Source: Holothuria scabra
Lineage: Eukaryota; Echinodermata; Holothuroidea; Aspidochirotida; Holothuriidae
Direction of reading: 5' to 3'
DNA: 64,000 bases
Assembly: GCA_037179385.1 (NCBI GenBank)
Contig: CM074187.1
Location: forward strand, 50,254,879 to 50,318,878
The position numbers were made by a program, and so were the translations under genes. The notes beneath the pieces were generated by a model. That model worked only from the letters and a program-made list of their open reading frames with translations, had not been told where the DNA came from and searched no databases. This document shows, piece by piece, positions 12,601-24,600 of the stretch. Positions within the stretch are counted from its first letter, which is position 1. Each line of letters opens with the position of its first letter.

Positions 12601-15600
12601 GCATGCTTGAACTGAGATTGGCTAATTGAATGAATCAAATTGTAACTGACCCACCAGAGTCTGTGAAAATTGCTGGTCACTGTTATCTTACCTAATTTAT
12701 CACATTTGACTGCCACAGTGTCCTGAGGGGTTTTCTCATTGAACCATACAGCTCAATGGATTTAACCATTTCCTACCTGTCTAGAGATAGTGTCTGACAC
12801 TTACTTAGCCACTTATTTAGCCCTCTCAGTAAGGCTTGTTTTTCTGAGAGTACTGTAGTTCATGTAATCAAAACAAGCATATCTACTGTGTATCAAACAA
12901 AGGACACTTGACTTGCACTCTGTTATGTGGTGTTCCTACAAGCAGACAATTTAAGGCAAATTACAAATCTTGTTAATTTCTGGATTAACAGGGTTCCCAT
13001 TTTTTGTTAATTTTCAAGGACATCATAGTCATTGGGAAGGGCATTACACCAAAAAACAAATACAAAAGGACCACCACTAATAATAGCCAAGGTTACACCT
13101 TTCTGTTGAGATGTCTCTACTGTATGTTCCAATTTATGGATGACTGTTAGGATTAGGACTTGTTCTAACACTAACCTCAGTGCAGTCAACTTTTGGATCA
13201 TAGAGACATCATTATATAGAGAGCCATCCTCAGTACCCAAAATTTTTATTTAAAGGAGCATATTTCAAAAATATCTCTTTATCAAGTTAATAGACAACAT
13301 AGCTTACCAGCGTCATAACTGCGTGGGAGATTTCTCTTGTTTGTGGAGGTCAAAGGTTGGGGTCACAAAAGGGCAAAACCTTGTAGACATGACATTTTTA
13401 TGTGGTTATTGAACTGTGGAGGGATCTCATACTCAGTTTGTGAATTGCTCATATTTAGCAGGTTGATGGTCTTTTTAGGTAGTTGCTCCCTATTGTTTTA
13501 AGTGAGGGTGAAAGGTCATTTTGGGTCACATGATCTCAAAAGGTTTTGACCTTACTAGTATACCTCAGTATTTGTGAGGGATCTCATGCTTGTCATGTGG
13601 GCATCCATGTTCATTATTACAATATATCATATGGCAAGGAATCACTAAGCCTTTTGGCTTTCTAGTTTATTCCATAGACAATAACTCCAGACTTAAAGGT
13701 TTGTTTGTAGTAATGTTCAAAACATCCTTAGAGGTACTTATTCTAAGGGAAAATAATGGGGATTTGCAAAAATATACTGATTTGTCAAAGCAATTCTCAA
13801 ATTGACTCCCTCATCCCTTCACAGCCACTGAAAGAATGTAATCTCCTCTCAACAGAGCAAAATGTATCCAAGATGTAACAAACAGACATTTAGATGTGCG
13901 AGTCAACTGAGGGACCTTTGGGATAAGATCATGAGGTCCACTGTGGATAGAGAAAGCTGACATCATGACTACAGAAAGCTGACAAAATGATAGAAGGACA
14001 TATAGAGTGATTAGACTTACAGGGGTGGCATTTTTCCTTTCTTCTATAAGATTTTGAAGTTCTACCCTCCTGTCATCTGTCAATCCAGGAGGAGGCTGCC
14101 AGAGCATGGGCTCCTTCCTTTTCACATCTTGTCTCTTCAGGTATCTGCGTATCTGTAAACAAATTGCATATGGTGAGTCTTATTTCGCTTCTTATTACCT
14201 CCTACTTACCTACACATATCCTTATTGCCTCTAATACCCACCTTGCACCATGGTAACTCCTACAAATAGACAGCACCAACCACCTGCATTCCTACTCCAT
14301 AGTACTATGTCCTTTGGTTTTGCCTCATTGTGTTTACATATGATAAGGTTGGAAACTGGGCCATAAAACTCCATCTAACTAACTAACTACATATGATAAG
14401 ATGTGCGGTGAAAAGTTTCCTTTTTTTCATTGGTATTTTGGATTTTGTGACCAATTCGTTCCAACCATGAAAAGGATTGTTCAAGTGCTGTCCTTCACCA
14501 TACTCTGAGTAATGTCAGTTTGGGTGTAAAGCCTCTACCACATAACCTTGAGTATCCAAAACAGTTTTATGTTTGGAAGGTTCATTGAGTTGAAGCCGCT
14601 CATTCAACAAACTTTTCCAAACCTGTTTTCTTCACATACTAATGACAAATGGTAAAACTTAGACAACCCCCAGATCCTACGTACATACAAATAACTGTTT
14701 TATGAGTGAGAACTTAACTGCTCGATTCTGTTTTCAAAAATTCATGACCAGGCACTTTTTCCAATTATGCACAAAACCATTTCGAGTTAGGACACCACAA
14801 AGTTTAAAATTCAACTTCTTTTGTAACTATTGGAAACTATGAAACTTGAATTATTATGCTAACTGAAAGCATTGTCATTTGGTAGTGACCCTTTAAACCT
14901 CTCATTAGGTTATCAATATCAACTGAATGAGCCCCTTTAAACAAAAGTGGATAATAAATGAAGTCACTCCGGGATGTTAATTCATTTAACTGCATTCCAT
15001 TCTGTCCATGAATTAAATTCAAAACGATGTGTAAACTATCATCACATCCTCCCAACTTTCTAAACATGAAATGTTGCCACCACTAAAATTTCCTAAGATG
15101 ACACACAGGGTTGATTTATCTAAGGTATACAAACACTTACAGCAATTACAACCAAAAGAAGTTCAGGACACTCAAATTTTTTTTTTGTGATCCTTTTGTC
15201 TCAAAGTGGCTAACTTTCATTTAAGGTCAAGAGTCTAATGGTGCACAGGTTCTCCCTTTTCTCAGCCCCTCCCCCATCCCAAGCCAAACACATAGTCTGT
15301 AGTGCTGTTTATATAAGCAAAAGAAGAGATTACTCACATATCTCTGTATGGTGATTGCTGCCCTCACTTGAGCAGCTGTGGCCTTCCTAAGTCCTAATTT
15401 ACGCCTTTCTAGAACACCTCGCCAAATAGCCTGCAACTTCACTGCAGCTTGAATCTGGGAGATTTCCAAGTACTTGTCAATATCAGCTGGAAAAAGGAAA
15501 GAGCCGGTTAAGCAGGCAAGCTGACTACAAAGTGGTTCACATAACAACTGGGAATTTCTCTCAAACACTTGGGGGTTTCCAAACACTTAATACAGAGTGG

Positions 15601-18600
15601 TAATAAAACTTTTTGATTGAGTTAAACTGAAAAATAGCACAACAGACAATTTTCAGCCAGGACTAGCATTTCTTTGTGATATGCATGGTCCATTTTACTC
15701 AGTTTTGTTGAGTAAAATGTTTGCAAAATCACTAAGCACAAATTAAGGAAAAATTTATACTGCAAGGGTGTTAGGGAACTGGACAGCTTTTCTTAAAGTG
15801 GCAACCAGAGTTTTTACAATTTTTCACAACTTGAATTCTGCACCACAATTTTACATTAACTTAGAACTATTACAAAAGCGATCCATGATCAGTCTAAAAT
15901 AATGATTGGCTACAGTGTAGAGAAGGCTGTCCCAATCTTTCATCTGTGTGTAATTTTTTTTACCTTGCAAACATTCAGAAATTCAAAAATAATTAACACA
16001 AAATTAAACTTTTTGCTAACCTAAAAGACCTCTTCAATGTTTTTATAATCTGGCAAACAATCAGTCCAAAGGGGAAAACTAGGTGTTTCAGCACACTGCA
16101 CCTTTAAATTACAAGACATACCTGGGTGCATAGCTGTAATCATATCCAGCTGTTTTTGACGTGTTTCTCTCATGGCTCTTCTCCGTGCTACCAGCAACTG
16201 GTGCTGTAGCTCCCTCTCTTGACGATGGGATGCTTTCTGTTGATCTTTCTTCTCCTGTTGAATTCTGGGAAAAATTAGGAGACTCAATTACATGACACTT
16301 TCAAAACTCACCACAACTGCAAAATGGTTTCACCTGCTAAAAAATCATCCTTTAAAATTATCTGTTGCACTTTATTTGTAGACAGAATGAGAGATTACTT
16401 TTTGATTAAAAAACTGTGAAAAAAAATTTAGGTTTGGCAATTGAAAGACTGCTTGCTGACAGGAAGGAAGTTTTTACTTTTTTCAGCAGTCCAATGGCAT
16501 GGTACACATGTAAAGTAAAATGTCAAATTTTTGCTTCTTTACTTTAAAAGGTGGCTACATTTTTATGTTTTACCAAATATTCAAGGACCATTGAATGAAA
16601 ATGCATTCCACCATTTCGATTGGCTGGTGATACAAAAAGCAAAAACGTGTTCCTCTTTTGCCTTAGTTGCATACTTAACACCTTAAACATTTTGAAAACA
16701 TTAAAGATGTAATCTTCTCACCCCAAACAGTTCCAGTCCTCCAAACCTACTAATGTAAGCCCCTTCCACAACTGTCTAAATATCATCTTCATCCGGAATC
16801 TGAGTTTATTGCTTAAGGAGCCCAAATAGTGGCCAAAACACTCTCAATATGTGCTGTGTAATATGACCTTTGGTACACTGCACTTTTTGAACTAGCTGTC
16901 AATCAGAGAGCTGTGCTAATTGAAAATTTCTTTGGACTACAACAAAAATTGTACTTTGGTGTGAAAGGATTAGGCCTTTACTTTTGCTCAAGTAACATTC
17001 CTTGTTTTGCGTGAGGTCAAATGCAGCACTCATTCTTACCTATAGTTTTTTTGTAATGATGCAAAAGCCTTGTCAGCTTTCTTTAACCTTCGCCGAGCAA
17101 TGAATCCCCTGATTATGGCCTGGATGGTTGTTGCGGCTCTATGTAGCCTCTGTTCACATGCAGTTGAAAGAAGAAAAGGAGTTTTGATTAAATAAAGCTT
17201 AATTTATTCTAAAGATCTTTCTTGTATCTATGAAGTAAATCACTTTATTTGTTTCAATGGACCTTATCTTTTAACAAGCCAGTTCAGAGTTGTTACTGTG
17301 CATGTGCTATGATTGTGTTCCATACTCCTATGACCTGAGACCAGTCTCCTTCTGTGAACTGGGGTTGGTAGAATATACCCACAATATTTTCTGCCTGTCA
17401 TAAGAGGTGCCTAAAGGAAAGGACTTGCACTGTGCTTGAACTGTGTTTCAAATCAAACTTGTACCATATTCAAAACCACATTTCACATTTAAGTTTTTAT
17501 CTAGTTGACACTGTACAATACATTTGTGTTGGTTTGTCATTAAACCTCATCAAACTAAAGGACTTCACCTGCAACAAACCCAAAACATGCTTGTTTTCAG
17601 TTTGTTGCACAGTGTAGACAGAGTAAAAACAATTTGAAAACATTTTGAAAATGTTTTGAAAAGAATTGACAGGACATTTCTTTTGCAACATTTCCAAAAC
17701 ATTTCCAAAATATGCTGTATACCCTGTCTACACTGAGCAACAAACCGAAAACAAGCATATTTTGGATTTGTTGCCAGTGGATGTTTTGGAAGTGTTTTGG
17801 GGAATGTTTTGCAAATGTTGCTCGTGTATACAGGCCTTAACGAACTAGTGGAGGAGGCCAGTCACACGCTATGCATAGGTTTGTGCATTGTGCTCTATGC
17901 ATTACTGTAGCAGCATTGGCTCATTGGAAGAGTGTATACCATTATAACCTTAGACCTTTAAAACAAACTATAACTCTGAACTGGCTTCTTATAAAATCTC
18001 AGTAACATGACTTAGATTTGCTCAATACTCAACCTTTCCTTACAAATTTTTGAAGTCAAACATTTCTAGCTTCTGAGAAAATTCCTAAAAGTCTGTCACT
18101 GTACCTGCATCTCTGCTTCCTGTGCTGATCCCGCATCTAACAGTTGCAGCAGTTTTTTCAAATCACGACCAAAGCCTTTTCCTGTCCATCTACTAAGCAA
18201 CGGCCGTAATCCTCTACAAGACAGAATTCACAAACAAGTTATCAGTTATGGTGAAGAACCAAAAACCTATAATGCATTCAATTACATTTTCTGGCTAAAT
18301 TCTACACTCCATCATCTTTCTCCAGAAATAAAAAGTGAAGTAGAGAAGTAGAGGTCTGTTTCCTAAAACTTTGTCATCCAGGGTTTTCGGTCTGTGGGAG
18401 CTGGGTTCCCCTTTGAGAAAAATTTTCACATCAGGGGGAGGCCTAGATGCAAAATTAAAATTAAAATTAGAAAAAAAATTAAAATATACTTTTCCTGTTT
18501 TTCAAGTACTGTATGTTCACGCAGTGTAAATGTAAATTACATTCATGTAAAAGATTCCAAAAACTCTAAATACCCTCCCCACTCTTGGCCATTCCAAACA

Positions 18601-21600
18601 CAGTAACAACAGCAAAACTCTTTTGTCTAGAAAAAGGGTTCCTGGGAATTTTCCTCAAAACTTCCGGTTTCCCGGAATCGGGAGAATTACTGAACTCTTA
18701 CATCAGCCTAAGTTTCTAGTATAAGACAAGGACAAGTTGTTCAAGAAGCAATGATTACAAATATGTTGTCTCCTTCTGTGAACATAAGGGTAAAGGATTG
18801 AAACAGGATAACATAACATTAAGATTGTTGGACAGTGCAAAAAAACAAACAAAAAAAAAACAACAACAACAACAACAAAAAAATGATAGCTTGGCTGCCA
18901 GGGGCTGAGGTCCCTATTTTATACGTGACTCTTTTTTGTGAATTTTTGTAAACTTCAAAACTTTTTTATCAGGTAGATGTCCATGAAAAAACATTTCGGT
19001 AAAAAAATCAACATTAAATGGGTATCACTGTAAAGTTCTTTTCATACGTTCCTTTACTTCTTTATTTTATTTATTGTTATTATAATTCATTTACTTCTTC
19101 TTTTCTTTAGGAGGTGGATTTTATTTCATTTACTTTTTTTTTTGTTTTATTATCTGTTTACTTCTCTTGAGGCAGTGTGGTTGGAAGGGGTGTGGGGGGG
19201 AGTGTGGTTGGAAGGGGTGGGGGGGGGGAGGGCAGGACAGAGGTTCCTAAACCTTTACTGGGTCACTTACTTGTATCTGGAATACAGCATCTTGATAAGT
19301 TGCTCATATACATCTGCTATGTTGACCAGTGCCCTCGTTGCAGCAGCACCAACTTCAGCATCGCTGAATGCTGACAATTTATAGATGATTTCATCCAAGA
19401 GACTGTTGACTAGCTTTTCATCAAGAGTGTCAAGAACGGACCTAAATGGTTGAAGACAAATCATTCAATCAAGGTAAGGCAAACAGGGACACACTTGTAT
19501 GATGATATACAGTTACCCCTACTTTCAATATTCTTGACTCTTTTTGTTACTAGTGAATGCAACACTATAGACCTTTTTCAAAATAGAGAACACAAAGGAT
19601 TGTGGGACAGATTTTTGGTATGTGTCTTTTTTGTCAAAGTCAATTTACCCTAGCCAAAAACAACATGAACCAAAACACTGTCCTTCAGTCCTTTGTAATT
19701 CTAATTTGGAAAAAGCTCCCTTTCTCTCTTCTTCTCATCTAAATTAAAGTATCAGTTTGGCATATATATGTACAGCAATAATCTACTTTTGTTATCAGTA
19801 CTACAATTTTGCTTCCTTTTTCTATAAAACAAGATAGGGACATCAGGGAAAATCCATGTAAATAATACAATTCAAAAATCATTTAATGATCGCAACAAGC
19901 AGATACGTTCATGTACAGACTTAAAGCTACTGTATGTTATTTTCAAAAACTTTCAATTTTAATCTACATATGTGCTGACCGATGCTATGGCCGAGTGGAT
20001 AAAGGCTGTGGCATTTGAAGCGATGAAGTCTAGCAACCGGGAGGTCTGGAGTTCGATTCCTGGCCAGGTCAAAGTAAGGTGGGTTTTTCCATCCAAGAGC
20101 AATCTACAGTTTTCCCATCTGAACTGGCCTTTCAAAAAATACCAAATTTGATCCAAATTGTTGAGTTGGTTGCCACCCGACATGAAGTTGTAATTCATAA
20201 GCCAAAGGCTTCTCCCACATTCGTGGTCGCTTAGCGTCATAAAACAACTGCCCTTCAAGGCCCAATTATTATTATAATATGTTCACTTACGGATTTATTC
20301 TGATAGCACTCTGAATAGAACCCAGTAGAGAGATACCTGTCTCTTTATCATCAGTAATCAACATCTGCAGCAAGTAGTTGGATCGTAGAACTGAAAGATA
20401 CATATCAATGGACAAATGGGTTACACCAACTTGACATTTAGAAATGACATTTATGGGTCTGAGGAAAACCACATGAATAAGACAAGACAAAAGCCAAATG
20501 CGACGTATTTTCAGCAATTTAATCCAAAACAAAATTAACATATGAAATGCTTCTTGCAAATATGAAATTGTGATTAATTATACTTATTAATGACTAGCAG
20601 ACTCATGGTAGCATAGTACAGTTTCTCACTTGCAGAGATCCATTACTTGTTTTAATTTAAATAAAGTCCATAAAAGTTGGAGACTAAATCTTTGAAACAT
20701 GTAATACTGCTTACAAAATATGCTGCTTCTTAAATCAAATATTTGTCACAGTTTTCATTTTGTTGTTATTATTGTTATTTTGATTCTGCCAATGTCAGCT
20801 AAAGATCACACTCATCCTGTTGAAGTAATCTATTTCACCCGGCAAGTTGCAACCCTTTGAAACGATTCCTGAGATGCAAACTAGGGATACATTAGTTTAC
20901 GCAAGGTTTGGTCCATTCAGTTAAGTGCAAGTACCTGAAGTTTGTACAGGATGTTTGACATATAGGTACAATCCTTATTTGACATGTTCTTGGGATGCCC
21001 TCCCCCTGTGGCCAGGGGTTGTAGAATATGCCAACAATATTTCCCACCTGTTGTAAGAGGTGATCCATGGAAATGACTTGGACTGTGTTTGACCTATGTT
21101 TGAAACAAAACTTGAAGTTGAACTGTATATGAACCCATGTTGTTATCCTATCTAACTACCAAACAAACTAAATCTAGGGACTCCCAAGAAAATGATTCTT
21201 CACACTCCTTCAACTGGAGTCTGATTCCAAGTCAATTATTAAAGAAAGTAATATTTGCAAATCAAAGACAAGAAATCTATCTGTAATACAGCCATTTGGA
21301 CTGGTACATGTCAAGAGAAACATGACTACAAATGTCGATTTTGGTGAAAGGAAAGAATTTGAGCAGACCTGTACAAACAGCAGGGCACAAAACTAACAGT
21401 TGTTGCCTTGCCCCAGGCAAGTGATTATTGCCTGGGACAACCAAAATCTGTCTTTAGTTGTTTGTAGGATCACTACGTACACGTGTACCTGTATACACAA
21501 GTACCTGTATACACAATTGTCAGCCTGCTTTATGTTGAAAATGCTTGCAAGCAAAATTCTCCTGAGAAACATTCTATTAAAATGCACATGTATGCAACTC

Positions 21601-24600
21601 CCTACTGACTATACCATATGACTAGACTGCAGACCTGCCAACATTGAGGTCTGGAAATCAGGAAGATTTACCTCATGAATCAGGAAGATTTCAGGGATTT
21701 GTGTGTATTTCTATGGGGGAAATTCTGTTCTCAATCAGGAATATTTGATATTTTGCATGTTTGGAGGTGAAATTTTCAGGAAGTCTGCTACAGAATCAGG
21801 AAGACTTGGCAGCTCTGAGACTGCTAGTTTGCTCGATCTTTATGATAACCTTCAGGTGGGCCAATATTACTTTATGGTGGGGTAATCTTATATTTATTGG
21901 TACAACCAAAGTTTTTCAACTACTTTTCCCTTGGATAACTGATTTTTTTCCACCTTAATTTGGGACTTGCCCTATTAGTGATCATTGTTACCTTCTCTGT
22001 TTATAGACTTCAGAGTCAGTTGGGTGATAGTTTGACTCCTTTTAAGCCATTTAAGAGTATTCTCATTAAACTTCATCAGTGTCTGTCAGAACATGATATT
22101 TCAAACACATCTGGCAACATTCCCAGGGAGGTTCAGTCTCTTCAAGAAAACATCCTTAACCTAAAAGTGTCTTAACCAAATGTTTCCAGCTATTATGTTT
22201 TATTGGACTAAAATGGCCATGTCACAAGAAAAGAGCAAATATTGATAATTTTGATAATCGCAACATTTTACCTGATAACTATTTTATCTCTTACCATTTG
22301 ATGCCAGAAATACATGACCACTGAAAAGCCATCTCAATGATTCCAAGACTTCATTAAAACACTGCAAAAGATCTGACTTTGTAGAGACAGTAGCTCCTTC
22401 GGGTATCTTCATGTAACGATGCTGGAGATTCCGACACAGAATGAGTAACCTCTCAACAGATTCCGGGAGAAATATAGCATGGAATTCATGAGAATCTGGA
22501 GGGTCAAGTCCCACTGAGCAATGCCTGTGAAAAGTTATGACAGTAAAATCACACTTTTGAAAGTTCCCAATCAAAGCAACAACACTTTTGATAATAAAAC
22601 AATGGTCTGTTTTATACAGGCACCTTAAAGTTGGGAAGGTTTCTAAAAGCTTAAAAACATTATTTCCCAAAATCTTTTCATTCCAAAATCTTGAAAAGCC
22701 TATGGATTACCCAAGATGGCAGAGAAATCGGCTTTATATACTATAGTCAGTTGGTCGGTTGTTGGTGTTGCATAACAACTTTTAACTCTCTGGTTTAATC
22801 TAGATGCATTTTTCTTCCTGTTGTGGTTCACTGCCTTGTTTTTCCTACTCCATTGATTATGAGGAGCAGCCCACACAAGAGCAGGAGGTTTCATTTTCTG
22901 AAATCTTTGATATGACCTTCTCCAGGCATCAAATTCACACCTCCCAAGGGAGAGGTGGATGCTCCAACATTAGATCTAACTGACCTGCCCATAGACTGGG
23001 AAACACAGTATAAAAATAAAAACTCTAGACATAATGAAAACAAATTCACCAAGTTCTGTCACATATGTATACAATGCATTCAAATCTTCAGACATTTATT
23101 TAGCAACTTTAAAGATCTATGTGAAAGCATCTGCATCCTTATGGCAACCATTCTCTGTCACCTCATGTGTATCTTATCACTAATTTGTGACATGTCTTGG
23201 CTTACACGCGAAAAGTGATAAAGTCTTACGCCAAGATCTTTGAAAGAGATGATGCTGTTTTCCATTTGCCCTGAATCTGTGAAAAGTCTTGTTTTAGTGC
23301 TATTAACACACTCTGCAGTAATTCAAACTTCCAGATAGCCTTCTTAACTTGTTCTGCTTTCTGGGATCCAGAGACCACTCTGTCCAAAATGTCTGTAAAC
23401 ATTGAAACAATGAAAATCACAAGCTGAATAAAGGTAAAACCAAATTTTAGAATGTATAGTGATAACAATTCTGAAAAATTAAATTCTTCACATATGAGAA
23501 AGAGAAAGCAATTATTAATTTGTCACTGGCAAGAGCAATATGTTAAAGTAAAACATTTTAAGACCTTCAAAAATTTCAAACTGCCTTGTTGTAGAGTGTC
23601 TGGTCTGAAAATCAAACAAACAATTTATTTTAAAATGTAATGGTGTTAGTCCAGTTGTGCTGGTCAAAGGTGCTCTTTCAAGGCCAAGCTCAAGGCCACA
23701 TTGCTAAGAGGTTTTAACTAGATGGTGGCACAGGTTTTAAAGAAAGGTCACAAAGAAGGAAACATAGCACATTTACTTCCCATTTTCTCACAAGGAAGTT
23801 ATTAATTTTACATTTCAAGTGTATCATTTCTTGCAAAAATTATTGCGATAACTTTTTTAGCAATTAAAAGATGAGTGGGATCAATGCACGGGTTAGGGAA
23901 TTGGCCTTATTTGGTCATGCAGTCATGTCACTAACAACAACTTGAACACTGGTGTAGCCAGAGGCAGGACCAGGGGGGCCATGCCTCCCATTTTATTCCA
24001 AAAACATACACCTATATGTATTTCCCACACATACCTGAAAAAAGTGCAAATTATTTGTCAACATTTATTATGTGAGTCCCTTGGAAGTGAAACCCCCCCC
24101 CCCCCCAAAAAAAAAAAAAAAAAAAAACAGTGCTATTTTCATAAATTTTCTTTTGAACAACAAATTCCAAATTTTCTCCAATATAAGTTCTTGAATTTTA
24201 AAATGTCGTCAGAGAGCCTCAATTTGTTACAGTCTTAGATAACTTTGTGTAGCAAAACATGGATCTTTTGTCCCTACCCCATCTTGAATTTGCCATTAGG
24301 AATGCAAACTTGTCAGTAATCCCCCAACTCTTCAAATTTCCTTAAAAGAAATCCAGAATCCCAAATTTCCTGCAATACAAGGGCCATAATTTCAAATATT
24401 TGCTTAAAATGGGCAAAAATTTTGGTGTCCTTCTTGCCCTGCACATTACCCCCATAACACAGTGGTGTTCACACTTTAAAAAAATTAGAAAATTTACCAG
24501 GGGTGCTTGCCCTGCCCTGCTCCCCCTCTTCCCCCGGAAAATGTCTAGCTATGCCACTGCAAACCGAGGTATGTATACTTCAGCCAATCTATTAACATAT

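Larger units (their letters stand above)
10849..14020 (-). other. IQCB1 intron 10, rich in repeats
   Basis: This 3.2 kb intron holds the plus-oriented array of 145-bp units (11.1-11.8 kb) and degenerate units at 13.3-13.6 kb. The middle (11.8-13.3 kb) shows no gene and no repeat I can define. Confidence 0.6.

Noticed and set aside
19977..20062. A tRNA gene with A and B boxes
   Set aside because: The acceptor stem does not pair, the sequence runs on into a 200-bp body with an ATT-repeat tail, and so it is a SINE head.
22284..22670. The 128-codon frame taken as a whole protein
   Set aside because: Only 22295-22524 is an exon of IQCB1; the start of the frame is intron read-through.
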